In this document: in pieces, positions 55,162 through 62,867 of the stretch
Layout of the letters: every line of letters begins with the position of its first letter
Position numbering within the stretch: position 1 is the first letter of the stretch
Source: Symbiodinium natans
Lineage: Eukaryota; Sar; Dinophyceae; Suessiales; Symbiodiniaceae
Assembly: GCA_905221605.1 (NCBI GenBank)
Contig: CAJNDS010000380.1
Location: 626,001-690,000, forward strand
Direction of reading: 5' to 3'
Length of the DNA stretch: 64,000 nt
The notes under the pieces: generated by a model
The model's database searches: none
Told to the model about the DNA's origin: nothing
What the model saw: only the letters and a program-made list of their open reading frames with translations
Translations under genes and position numbers: made by a program

Positions 55162-58100
55162 ATGCTCGCTGCTAGCCACTGCCTCCCTTGGCGCGAGATG
55201 CGTTTGTGTTCCGGTGGTTTCTTGTCCCTCAAGCCTGAAAACCCAAAGCCCTCAACTACCTTGCCCCACCCCCCAAGACCCTGATAAATGCGTGGCTGTC
55301 GTGAGGCACTGGCAAAGCTGATTCCGTCCCAGTATGCCCGCAGCCCGGGACGCGCAGGGACCTGCAGCATGGGGCTTTGAAGCGTTGAGCATCGGCTTTA
55401 GGGGCTTAGGACTACAGCAGCTTGGGGGCCCTGAGGCCGGAAGTCTGGACATGCTCAAGATCCTGCTTTCAAACCGGACCTTGGAAGATACGGCGGCTGT
55501 CTTGGAGGTGGCCCTGAAGGCGAGGCATTGGGGATAAGGGTTGAGGGTTTCCCTTTCTTCCAACAGTAGGTGGATGGCCTTGGATCATAGGACACCAAGC
55601 CGGACCCCCACAAAAGGACCACCCCACCCCCGCAAAAAAGGGGGATTATTTGCTTGATCCTAAAACCCCAAAACTTCAACCAAGCCCATTGGATCGTCGG
55701 CTCCGCATTTGATGCAGGTGATCATCTCCCTTCTCGCTGGCCTCAAGAACAAGTCAGGACCAACCAGGGTTTTGGGGTTTAGGTGATGTGCGGCTTTACA
55801 GTAATAATTTTTTGCAATAGACACCTGGAACACTTTACGCCTTAAGCTCTACACCGTAAGCCTTAAACCCCAACACCCTTAAACCCAGACACTCTGAACC
55901 CCAAACCCCAACACCTTGAAGCCTTAGACCACAAGACCTTGAACCCTCAAGCCTACACGTTCAACCCAAGTTCTTGCAGGAACTTTGGTCGTGCTGCAGT
56001 TCGAGCAGGCCCGGGCGGTTTAGGGTTCGGGTTGTCAGAAACATCCAGCTTTGGGCTTAGGGGCCCCCAACCCTCAAACCTGGACCGATAGAGCTTAACC
56101 CGTTGGTTCAGGATGTTGACGTTGGAATAGAAGGGCGGAGCCGTCGGATCTCCGCAGATCCCAATCTCAGGGGACGAGCCTCTTCGAGAAGACCGCCAAA
56201 GATGACTTAGTCTGCAGCTGAGCGTCGAAGCGACCTTGGGATTCTTTTGGCATATGGTTTAAGGGCTTTGTTAAGCGTATAGGGTTTAGGAAGCCGCATG
56301 TTGAACAACGAAATCAACACCATAAGCCCCCACAGACAGGGGGGGGGGGGGTACCGTGGTTGAAGGGGCTACCTGCGATACCGGATACCATCGCGCCCCT
56401 AAAAGGATGTAGCCACCTTCATATGTGTAGCAAGCTTGTAGTAGCCTTTCAACAGCAGGCTGCCATGGCTCAGACACATATATCCCCAGTTGATGTTTGA
56501 ACAGGATTCCTTTGAGCAGCTGCAATCCTCCTTTGTCAAGCCCTACGGGCTCTCCACTAGAGTATGGTCCTTATAGGTTCGGGCACCAAAAAAGGTCCAT
56601 AATTTGGACCAAACAACACGAAAACCAAACCCCTAAACCCCTAAACCCCTGAACCCCTAAACCCTAAACCCAAAACCCTGTATGTCCCTGAAATATGGTC
56701 CCTTTTCTTCGATACCTTCCCTTAAGTGTGCCGCTTAAGTTGGGACCACAATTTAGGAAACGACCCGTCTCCAGGCCATCTTCTGGAGGTTTACCTCCGA
56801 GCTGAGCATCCTCATCGCCAAGGCCAGGCTCTCTTTTTCTCTAAGGGCTTAGGGCTCAGGATTTCGTATGAGCTTCGGGTTGGAGGCCAAGAGCATTTTG
56901 GATAACTCCCGCGTCTGGAGCTTTAGGGCATAGGGCACCTCTGCTGCCACGGAAGCGCGACTCTTTGGCTAGGAGCGGTCCATCTCCGGCCTGGTGCTGG
57001 TGCGGGAGGCGTTTTTTTGTGATCAAAGCCCGAACTCCGACCTGAGACGGTGCACCTTGAACAACCCTAATCCCTGAACCCAGAACCCCAAACCCAGAAG
57101 CTTATGGCTCTGTACCCTGCCCTGCAATTTAAGGCCCCCTTGAGCCCCTGCCTAAAACGTAAGCTGGGCACCCAGGCACGGTACGACCAGCAGTGTGTCA
57201 AAGATGCCGCTGCAGCCGGGACATTGCTCACCCTCAAGGGCCTGAACGACCCATGGCTTGCACTTTCTTCTAAGGTCAAGGGCTTGGGGTTTCGACACAA
57301 AGACTAGGGGCTTTTAGGGTTAGGTTTGGGGTTTTGCTAAGGGTATCGAGATAAGTTTTAGGCTTTGAGGTCTGTTGAGAGTTCTGTTGCGGTTGATGGT
57401 TTCGTGACAGTCGACTTAGAGCTTCGCATTGGGTAATCTTACCCTGGGTCGGACCGGCGTGCCCATGGTATGGAGGTAGCCGCCATCTGTTTGCAACAGT
57501 GGCTTTTAGCGCACAGAAACAAGCCCCCGAAGCCTCAACCCGAAGCCGAATCCCTAAACGCCCTGAATGCCCCCCTAAAAAAGCCCAGGAAGAGCACATC
57601 CTTGAGTACATGGCAAACTACCTGGGCATCCCGGAGGAAGCCGTGCCACCACCGCTCAGACGTTTTGTCTCGCAGGCCCGAAGCTAGACTGCGCACCCAG
57701 GGGAGCCCAGGACCCCATGAGTTGGGGCAGTGTGGTGTTAGGGTTTAGGGTTTTGGGTTCAGGGTTAAGGGTCTTCAGGGTGTTCAGCTTTTAGGTTCTC
57801 CGGTTGAGCTGAGGCTCTCTGGGCCTGTTTGGTGACGGGTTTCATTGGGGTTATAAGGCCCATGGCTACCCATGCGTACAAGGGGGACTCCAGACCTCCC
57901 TATGTACCCTGATCCCTCAACCCGAAACCGACTATACAGGTACATAACCCCGCCCCCAACATCTCTACATTGAGCCCCAGGCCCAAAACCCTCATCCTGC
58001 TCTAAAGGCCCGAACCCCTCACACCCTACACACACGCACATGCGCACGCACACGCACGCCAACGCGCGCGCATGCGCACGTGCACGCACGCGCAAGCGCA

Positions 58101-61100
58101 CGCGCACGCACACTCCCACTCACACGCACACGCTCACACACCAGCACGCGCGAAGGACCCGAACTTCAAGCAAGCCCTCATATACCCTAATCGTGAAAAT
58201 CTGCACCCTAAGCCCTTTTGCAGGTGACAATGGGCAATCCACTGTACATCCGTGAAACTTTGGACCAGCTTAGCGAGGAGAACGTGCTCAAGGCACTTTT
58301 GTTCTCTTCAATCCAGGGTTTAACCAGGGGCTTAGGGTCGCTAAGTTTTTTTAAGTTCTAAAGGGTTAGTGGTTTCAGGATTTCGTGTCTTAGGGTTCAG
58401 GTTTTCGTGCCGACGCCCAATGAACCCCTCTAAGCCCGATACCCCAGCGCCGGACCTTGAATGCGTGTCCCCAGCAAACCTCGAACCCTAAGCCCTCATG
58501 CCTGAACTTCTGAAAGCCCTAAGGTTGCTGTTGCGGAACACAAGTAAAATTGCCATTAGCCATTAAGGATGCCAGCTGAAAATCAATCATTTTTGCGAAA
58601 ACAACAACCCCCCCCCCCCCCTCCCCAGCCCCACTCCTCACCCCCCTCCCTAACGCCGTAGGTGAAAGCTGGTACCTCAGCGACCTTGATCGGGGCGCTC
58701 GAGAAGATAGACATCTCCGTCCGGAGCTTGCGGGTTGGGGAATCGCAAGAGCTGGGTGCTTCGTTGAAGGAGGTCTAGCAGCACTTGCCTCCACCCCAGA
58801 ATGGCCCCCCATAATGTATTACTTGGAGGTTCATGGGTAGCTATACGTAGGGTCAGAAGTTCCCTGAACAGGGTTATAAGTACAGTGGCCATTCACCGCT
58901 TATTTAACTACCAATGAGTAGATTCGCCTATGAGGTTTAGAGAAGAGCTTTTTGGGTTTTGGTAGTTGGGTGAGGCGATTGTCACCACAGCTATCCTTCT
59001 TCCCTAATCGGCTGGCACGTGCAGCCACACATTTCAGCAATCAAACAGACTTCAGGAGTTCGCGGCGGGGTGGTCCCTTAGCTTGTACCATAAGCCCTCA
59101 AGCCCTCAATCCCAAAGCCCTCAACGTTAAGCCCGAATTTAAAACCCCAACTGCCCGAATTTTACGCCAACTGCCCTACCCGAACTACCCCAGCTACCCC
59201 AACTATCCCTAACTATCCCAACTACCTTTGAAACCTCCAGAAACCCAGGCCTGGAACCACACAGCCATGGTGGGCGGCACAGTCTGCAACATCGAGTCCC
59301 TGGATCCCATCGAGGCGAGAAGGGTTTCGGGGTTCTGGGGGTTCAGGTTAAGGGTTTAGGGGCGTAGGGTGCAAGGGTGGGGAGGGGGAAGGGTGTTGAT
59401 GACTTTGTGTTCTTCAACTCTTCGCTTCGGGGCTCCGGGAGCTCAGGAATCCCGGTCAGCCGAGGCCTTTCCCACGGAGGATTGCCGAGGGTAGAGCGTA
59501 AGCTCTAAACCCGCCAGGCTAAACCCTTGTTGGCTCCGTGCCCTGAGCCCATTTTAAGCCCAGAGCCCATTTCCCCGTTGCAGATGGCGGCGCTGAAGAT
59601 GTCCACCTGCTTCGAAGGGCCATTCACGCTCCCAGATTTGGCAGCAAGTGCGGGCCCCAGTCGCTGTCGATTTACTTTTTTTTGTGCTTTTTCGTGATTC
59701 GACCCGTTTGAATGGATTGCTGTTAAGCGACGACATTGAGTTACCACAATGCGGAATCTGGTTATGGTTTCCTTGTGTCTAACAGCAACACCCTTTCCGA
59801 TGCCTTGTGCAAGCAATCTCAGAGACTTGTCTGCCGGTTGAGGCAACTGCTCCCAGTGGGGCGGGTCGACGCACTTTGACTTGCCTCCGCCCAAGGGGGA
59901 TGGGAAGATGGCCTTGGAGTTCTCGCAGGCTAGCCCAAGAATCTTTAACTAAGGAATATGAAGCCGTCTCAGGATCCCTATATGGTTCAAGGCATCTTCC
60001 TGAACTAAGGGATATTGGGCTCTCCTAGCTTGGATGGTGTGGTCAAAGCTTTCGCAGATGTGCGCTCCTGCAGGGCTTGCCAGTCAGAGTGCAGTGCCGG
60101 TCTAGGGATGACGAGCCCCAATCCCGAAGCCTTGAACCCCAAACGCTAGACCCTAAACCCTAAACCCTAAGCCCTACCCTAAACCCTAAACCCTAAACCC
60201 TAAACCCTAAACCCTAAACCCTAAACCCTAAACCCTAAACCCTAAACCCTAAATCCTAAACCCTAAACCCTAAACCCTAAACCCTAACCCGAAAACGCCC
60301 ACACCACATTTAGCTTGAACGCTTGAACGCACACGGCACTGAGAGCTGAGGCTGCGCTTGTTTAGAGCGACCAGGAAGCTGGTCTCCAGAGGCTTCATAG
60401 ACAAGGCGCGGGGGCTCTTCTTGAAATGTGCCTCTCTTTGTTCTTTTTATTGCTTTCTTTTTTTTTGGAGGGGGGGGGCGGGGGCATGCTGTGAATGTTG
60501 AGCCTTCAACTTGGGTGTAGGGATCCTTAAGCCCTTACAAACCCTTACAAACCCTTACAAACCCTTACAAACCCCCTTACAATCCATTACAAGCCCCGCT
60601 GTGCAAACTCTGACAGCGCTTAAAGCCCTCAAAGCCCTCAAAGCCCTGAAAGCTTAAACCCTTCTACCCCTTGTACCCCTAAAAGACCCTAAAGGCCTTG
60701 AAGCCCTCAAAGCCCTTGGATGCCTCACCCCATAAACCAGGTGCCGCCGCCGAGGGAGAGCCCCCGAAGTGCCGGCAGCGATAACAACTTTGGGGCCCTT
60801 CGGCACGAGTAGAAACAGGGGGGTCCTGGGCAGGGTTATTTTTCAGGGTTCAGGTTTCCGTAGGGGTTTGTAGGGCAGTTTTGGGTTTCCAGGCTTTGGG
60901 GTTTCAGAGTTATTGGGGTTTAGGGTTGCAGGGTTTGAGGGTTGCAGGGTCTTAGGGCTTGGAGTTCAGGGGTTTGAGTTATTGGTTTGCGGGCTTGGGG
61001 CTTGGGGTTCATTTTCCTGTTAAATAAGTTCTTCAGATGTTTTAAAAGCTCAAGTTCTTAAGGGTTTGCAGCGTTTGGGGTTTAGGGGGTAATTTGCATG

Positions 61101-61438
61101 GGGTCGGGGGGCTTAGGGGTTCAGGGTTTATGGGGTGTATTGAACGGCCCAGGATCTGTCCGTTGAGTTCAGGAGGTGTTAGGGAGCAGAGTTTGCGAGT
61201 TCTAGGGCTTCATGGATAAGAGCAACTTAACGAAGTCTAACCGTCGGATTTGCAAGGGGAAAGTCATGAGATACAGCTGGGTTGCGTTGGGGTACTCGTT
61301 CAAGCAGGGCAAGATTCATGTCCATTGGGGGGTTGTGCGTGCCTCATGTCTTGAAACATATCCAAGGACACGGAGTACTTCTTTATGCAAAGTGCTCTCA
61401 TCCGCACGGTTGGCGCATCCATGGTGCTCGAGGCAGCG
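41412..61438 (+). CDS. Soluble-type (ADCY10-like) adenylyl cyclase, about 40 small exons
   Basis: Ordered short exons on the plus strand spell out the ADCY10-type architecture: class III cyclase domain C1, cyclase-like domain C2, then a STAND/AAA-type ATPase and a helical region. C1 is recognised by ASGFTALTEKL, DTIKFSGDAL, LHIGVGCGEISIL, ISGAPLEQISIA and NGETCLSPQAWELV. C2 is recognised by RYIPSAVFKQIE, ISVIFINGSGLD, EGTLNKFLIDDKG, FGLPPLVHPDDPAR, GRFGVTTGRSYCGV, RMEYT and VLGDCVNLSARL. The ATPase is recognised by GGLVVIEGATG plus LGKIELAEH, and GNPLYIRETLDQL. This enzyme class makes cAMP from ATP and in animals is activated by bicarbonate (family knowledge). Exons are 30-230 bp and introns about 100-2,500 bp. 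The first exon and the 3' end are not secure. Two TAG codons and a 17-nt insertion near the start leave open whether this copy is active. Confidence 0.75.
41773..41998 (+). CDS. Cyclase N-terminal exon(s) with an in-frame TAG
   Basis: One frame reads NVTLDKLDDSVKNWLNARPS, hits TAG at 41854-41856, then continues naturally with ESAPYYEDQNTQTLNGALAF and VPFILQQAPPAKLAKSAG. The VPFILQQ part resembles the short block before the C1 core. A 24-nt in-frame GT...TAG segment (41833-41856) or a longer one ending at gtcgcag could be spliced out; otherwise the TAG is a lesion. Confidence 0.5.
42065..42365 (+). repeat. AT-rich ATAAAT/AGAAAT tract
   Basis: About 300 bp almost only A and T with hexamer-like units, in the intron before the C1 metal-binding exon. 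Confidence 0.95.
42400..42481 (+). repeat. (CT)n microsatellite
   Basis: CT dinucleotides with a few G interruptions; also a long pyrimidine tract directly before the acceptor region at 42,500. Confidence 0.97.
42504..42810 (+). CDS. Cyclase C1 exon with metal-binding motif, TAG and 17-nt insertion
   Basis: After ttcgcag the frame reads SEAEHTVQCSYHLPVAES, meets TAG at 42571-42573, then continues LQAFFEGNLDEKQIVIHKGS to HEAVMLA. The next expected residues (D)ASGFTALTEKLAKKSNG lie in another frame, 17 nt further on. The inserted bases are AGGTGTTGTCTTCTCAG (42744-42760). Removing them gives the family motif LADASGFTALTE, whose Asp binds the catalytic metal. The exon ends at a GC donor after 42810. 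A micro-intron or a pseudogene lesion are both possible. Confidence 0.65.
43121..43149 (+). CDS. Cyclase C1 exon (AELLSQCLT)
   Basis: Acceptor ggcgcccag, GC donor. It joins in phase with the preceding exon (…SNG) and with the following one (…AFFTPLIDLIN). Confidence 0.6.
43723..43797 (+). CDS. Cyclase C1 exon with second metal Asp and ATP-selecting Lys
   Basis: Reads AFFTPLIDLINAYRG then DTIKFSGDAL. The Asp of SGDAL is the second metal ligand and the Lys of IKF is the adenine-contacting Lys of soluble cyclases (family knowledge). A GA dinucleotide follows as possible donor. Confidence 0.85.
43901..43950 (+). CDS. Probable cyclase C1 exon
   Basis: Reads TIYFPSVDDTKTSSFNG, the strand expected after FSGDAL. 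Borders uncertain. Confidence 0.45.
44491..44538 (+). CDS. Cyclase C1 exon (CCIEIHKRLHMFET)
   Basis: Acceptor ccctctctcag. Reads SACCIEIHKRLHMFET, the helix preceding the LHIGVG strand. Confidence 0.75.
44833..44896 (+). CDS. Cyclase C1 exon (LHIGVGCGEISILQ)
   Basis: Acceptor cacaacgag, then GVDDVRLCLHIGVGCGEISI. LHIGxGxG is the glycine strand-turn of class III cyclases. GC donor; TTTAGGG-type tract starts about 30 nt later. Confidence 0.85.
45913..45934 (+). repeat. (CA)n microsatellite
   Basis: About ten CA units. Confidence 0.95.
46010..46058 (+). CDS. Cyclase C1 exon (IEYLISGAPLEQISIA)
   Basis: Acceptor gatgccag. EYLISGAPLEQ corresponds to the family block E(Y/F)xxxGxPLxQ that precedes the conserved helix. 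Confidence 0.85.
46257..46305 (+). CDS. Cyclase C1 exon (EPLAKNGETCLSPQA)
   Basis: Continues directly from the preceding exon as …ISIAEPLAKNGETCLSPQ, the end of C1. Confidence 0.8.
46793..46810. repeat. 18-bp perfect palindrome in AT-rich intron island
   Basis: ttaaaaacatgtttttaa is its own reverse complement. The surrounding 46,660-47,210 is AT-rich, lacks telomere-like units, and contains tttaacaaggc twice (about 46,821 and 46,900), so it may be an insertion into the intron. Confidence 0.8.
47475..47560 (+). CDS. Cyclase exon after C1 (AWELVKDCVIEGRPLED)
   Basis: Acceptor ggtcgtcag. Joins as SPQ-AWELVKDCVIEG. The 1.2-kb intron before it contains an AT-rich island with an 18-bp palindrome. 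Confidence 0.8.
47878..47934 (+). CDS. Linker exon (DRMDFHLLLRMARSPDPT)
   Basis: Acceptor atcttttgccag preceded by CCCTAAACCCC. Natural composition, in the C1-C2 linker. Confidence 0.6.
48062..48250 (+). CDS. C1-C2 linker exon
   Basis: Long exon reading AALAAYFDLKFMLRSRRS, DESKYTFPTIKYATQLYD and NCFKLDQLNITRPLKLV, immediately before the C2 start. Confidence 0.65.
48335..48410 (+). CDS. C2 start exon (RYIPSAVFKQIECGTLQYVNE)
   Basis: Acceptor ttgctgaacag. RYIPSAVFKQIECG matches the RRFIPxxVxxxIxxG block that opens the second cyclase domain of soluble cyclases. Confidence 0.8.
48966..49020 (+). CDS. C2 exon (NISVIFINGSGLDAAHL)
   Basis: Acceptor gggggctcag. First beta strand of C2; the metal Asp of C1 is replaced (FINGS), as expected for the non-metal-binding half. 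Confidence 0.8.
49128..49190 (+). CDS. Possible C2 exon
   Basis: Acceptor gctttcacag, then EDWSNGTLQSCKITDMFEEM. Fits by position; no clear motif. Confidence 0.35.
49200..49370 (+). repeat. CA-rich degenerate repeat
   Basis: ACACACAC runs within a longer A/C-rich stretch; no coding sense. AAC/AGC-rich triplets follow to about 49,620. Confidence 0.85.
50527..50617 (+). CDS. C2 exon (EGTLNKFLIDDKG)
   Basis: Reads FHVAVEVQKVCYAHEGTLNK then FLIDDKG. GTxNKFxxDDKG is diagnostic of the soluble cyclase C2 domain. GC donor. Confidence 0.85.
50719..50806 (+). CDS. C2 exon (FLLVFGLPPLVHPDDPARAV)
   Basis: Acceptor attccttag. LLVFGLPPLxHxDDxARAV continues the preceding exon exactly as in soluble cyclases. 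GC donor after gtccag. Confidence 0.9.
50861..50926 (+). CDS. C2 exon (GRFGVTTGRSYCGV)
   Basis: Acceptor aaacgccag. GxTTGxxxCGxVG-type strand. Confidence 0.9.
   Translation, partial: SSRGWTSSDASVSPRAEATVE
51013..51045 (+). CDS. C2 exon (VCGSAKRMEYT)
   Basis: Very short exon of about 33 bp after gtataag. GSxxRxEYT continues CGV-(V/C)GS. Confidence 0.8.
51159..51198 (+). CDS. C2 exon with transition-state Asn/Arg (VLGDCVNLSARLM)
   Basis: Acceptor gactggcag. Asn and Arg four residues apart (NLSAR) are the catalytic pair contributed by C2 in class III cyclases. GC donor. Confidence 0.9.
51445..51508 (+). CDS. C2 exon (LGVLTDEETSKHS)
   Basis: Acceptor ttgtgacag. Reads ANAPPLGVLTDEETSKHS, the strand-helix after the catalytic pair. 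Confidence 0.75.
51683..51718 (+). CDS. C2 exon (EIDFKPLAPIK)
   Basis: Acceptor tgctgaacag. FxxLxPIKVKGK is the end of class III cyclase domains; the next exon supplies VKGK. Confidence 0.75.
51815..51857 (+). CDS. C2 end exon (VKGKTNPISIFQPT)
   Basis: Acceptor ctggtgcag. Completes C2. Confidence 0.85.
52076..52111 (+). CDS. Linker exon (GITADRKIRFPW)
   Basis: Short exon after tccccaag, between C2 and the ATPase. Confidence 0.45.
52447..52578 (+). repeat. Interstitial telomeric array, perfect CCCTAAA units
   Basis: About 18-19 perfect heptamers, then degenerate copies to about 52,650. It lies inside an intron of the cyclase gene. A short array in the opposite orientation (gggtttag x4) sits at about 52,763-52,793, on the other side of the next exon. 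Confidence 0.95.
52686..52746 (+). CDS. Linker exon between opposite telomeric arrays
   Basis: Acceptor gtctttcag, then DNLLDGSTLNSRDAMATAKG. Natural composition; flanked left by CCCTAAA and right by TTTAGGG arrays. Confidence 0.55.
52763..52793 (-). repeat. Short TTTAGGG array
   Basis: Four TTTAGGG units, opposite in orientation to the array at 52,447-52,578. Confidence 0.9.
52851..52914 (+). CDS. Linker exon (VQSLCSIQKWPPNMKVAEMLG)
   Basis: Acceptor agccgag. Reads VQSLCSIQKWPP then NMKVAEMLG, before the ATPase P-loop. Confidence 0.55.
53050..53160 (+). repeat. Degenerate CTG/CTA trinucleotide tract
   Basis: Pyrimidine/GCT-rich triplets (gctgctgct, ctactactg) in an intron. Confidence 0.85.
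53611..53668 (+). CDS. ATPase exon, first half of Walker A
   Basis: Acceptor ataccctgcag. Reads APANSPFAEGGLVVIEGATG; the strand GGLVVIEGATG leads into the P-loop completed by the next exon. Confidence 0.75.
53797..53880 (+). CDS. ATPase exon, second half of Walker A
   Basis: Acceptor atgttctcag. LGKIELAEHIATHCALQ completes GATGLGKI. The Ser/Thr usual after GK is Ile here, which would weaken Mg binding. Confidence 0.75.
54951..55037 (+). CDS. Probable ATPase-region exon
   Basis: Acceptor aacccttctcag, preceded by CCTAAACCTCAACCCTAAAC. Reads VAVYRTQNPATPADDVQAF then LAAQTMKLVK. Confidence 0.5.
55114..55160 (+). repeat. (GT)n microsatellite
   Basis: About 23 GT units without interruption. 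Confidence 0.98.
55448..55525 (+). CDS. Possible exon
   Basis: Reads DMLKILLSNRTLEDTAAVLE then VALKARH. Helical; borders unclear. Confidence 0.35.
55718..55756 (+). CDS. Probable ATPase-region exon (VIISLLAGLKNKSG)
   Basis: Acceptor catttgatgcag; short helical exon. Confidence 0.4.
56775..56826 (+). CDS. Probable ATPase-region exon
   Basis: Acceptor ccgtctccag, then AIFWRFTSELSILIAKA. Confidence 0.45.
57176..57253 (+). CDS. ATPase-region exon (GTLLTLKGLNDPW)
   Basis: Acceptor ctgggcacccag. Reads RYDQQCVKDAAAAGTLLTL then KGLNDPW, the strand before the helical lid. Confidence 0.55.
57588..57675 (+). CDS. ATPase-region exon (YLGIPEEAVPPPL)
   Basis: Acceptor aaaaaagcccag. EEHILEYMANYLGIPEEAVP then PPLRRFVSQA; fits the helix before the GNP motif of STAND ATPases. 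Confidence 0.7.
58029..58148 (+). repeat. CGCA/CA-rich simple repeat
   Basis: Alternating purine-pyrimidine CACGCA and CGCGCA units; could adopt Z-DNA. Confidence 0.9.
58224..58295 (+). CDS. ATPase exon with GNP motif (GNPLYIRETLDQL)
   Basis: Acceptor gcccttttgcag, preceded by CCCTAAGCCC. GNPLYIRE is the GNPLFIEE-type motif of STAND ATPases joined to cyclases. Reads on as SEENVLKAL. Confidence 0.85.
59249..59317 (+). CDS. Exon (AWNHTAMVGGTVCNIESLDP)
   Basis: Acceptor gaaacccag. Leads into the next exon (…ESLDPIEA-MAALKMSTCFEG), the winged-helix-like step after the ATPase. Confidence 0.65.
59584..59648 (+). CDS. Exon (MAALKMSTCFEGPFTLPDLA)
   Basis: Acceptor ccccgttgcag. KxxxxxGxxFTLPDL resembles the segment LKxAAVIGxxFxxxxL found after the ATPase in this family. 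Confidence 0.65.
60151..60288 (+). repeat. Interstitial telomeric array, CCCTAAA units
   Basis: About 19 units with few changes (ccctaag, ccctac, aatcct). Same orientation as the 52.4-kb array. Confidence 0.95.
60374..60405 (+). CDS. Possible short exon (KLVSRGFIDK)
   Basis: After gagcgaccag. LVSxGFI is a plausible helix end of the helical region; weak. Confidence 0.3.
60530..60720 (+). repeat. Tandem acccttacaa and aaagccct units
   Basis: Four to five acccttacaa decamers, then four aagccctca units: degenerate derivatives of the same C/A-rich heptamer type. Confidence 0.9.
61367..61438 (+). CDS. Exon of the helical region (EYFFMQSALIRTVGASMVLE)
   Basis: After catatccaag. F(M/R)xxLIRxVxxxxxLE matches the FxHxLIQEVAYxxL helix that begins the tetratricopeptide-like region downstream of the ATPase. 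Last exon assigned with fair confidence. Confidence 0.6.
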
Positions 61439-62324
61439 GGATGGCTCTGACTGCACAGTGTTGCGCACTGACCCTAGATTGCCTAGATGAAGCTCCAGCC
61501 TTGGTTAACCCGACTACGTCTGTGAGCAAAGCGTAGCCCCTCGACCTTGGGCTGCAGGCCGACACAGCATAGCCACCAGTATGATGGTACTCAACTATTG
61601 CTCTCCTCGGTACCACTGTCGTACCACTATTGTGCCCTGAAGAAAGTCTCAGAACCCGCGTCCACAATCTCCCCCCTCCCTCCCCCACAGTGCAAAGCTC
61701 GCGGAGTTTCAAGCCCTCGCAGCCGGCTTTACCCAGATAGCCCAATACGCCTTAATTGCGGAATGTACCTTGAACTTTGAACCATACAGGGATCCATGTT
61801 CTGGTTTAGGGTGATATTCCGTATTCGAGGGGTGGCTCGTTCTTTGGCTACTAGGATTCTCCTGTAGTACCCTCATCATAGTCGTTTTTTGGGTTGGAAT
61901 CCCTTGTAAACCTTGAAAAGAAAAGCAGGGCATGGAACCCTGTCCTAGGTCAAGGGAAACTAGTATAGCGTGCTTGTCGTTATGCTGTTCTGTCCTATCT
62001 TCTTCGTAGAATTAGAGGTGATGTTAGCACAACGAGTCTTAAGCCAGCCGAAGAATAGAAGTGGACTCTTCCGATGCCTTGCTCGCAGGCGCAGCGGAAG
62101 TCAGTCAAGCGAAACGCTTTGATCGACAGAGTCCAGACCTTACGGCCGCGGTAGAGAAGTTTATGGTTCTTCGTGCAGTCGGTGAAAAAAAAGCGCCTTC
62201 AAGGAGGGCCCCCATTCCCACACTAACTCTACTTAAGTGAAGGGACCTCAAGGCCAAGTTTGAGGGCTTGGGCTTAGGGTTTAGGCTTAAGGGCTGCTCC
62301 CGTGCATGGATCTCCCTGGCCTAA

Positions 62325-62389
62325 GTGGCAGCTGAGGTCCTAAAGCAGGACCTGCCGGAGCGAATGACGGAGCTCGCGGCCAAGAAGTC
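62325..62389 (+). CDS. Possible exon
   Basis: Reads AAEVLKQDLPERMTELAAKK after gcctaagtg. Helical; may continue the cyclase gene or belong to the next one. Confidence 0.35.
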
Positions 62390-62867
62390 CCGGCCTCAGA
62401 AAGGGATCAGATGCGCCCGACACCCGAAACCCGAAATCTTGAATAGTAGAGGTGCACCAACACTCAGCAGTCCAATCGTCCAGAAGACCTCAGCCGTGAA
62501 AGCCCTGAAGCCGGATTCCAGGACCCTCAGCCCCAAAACCCTCCTAAGCCCCCAACCCTAAACCCAAAACTCAAGCCCTAAACCCTCAAAAATAGCTCTG
62601 AACTTTAAAGGCATTCCCAAGTCTGACGACACATGCCGAGGTCAGTGCAGCACATCCCGTGGTACTACGAACGAGCTCTCAGACGAATGTTGCCTTAGGT
62701 GGGCCCGGCTGTGCTTAGAGTGTCCCTCAACCTAAGCCCTAAAAACCCTAAGAACCCGCAACCCCTAAGCCCTAAAACCCCTAAGAGCCCTGAGAACCCT
62801 ATGCCTATAAACCCCAAGAACCCTTCCTATAAACCCTAAGAACCCTTAAGAACCCCATATCCCTAAG

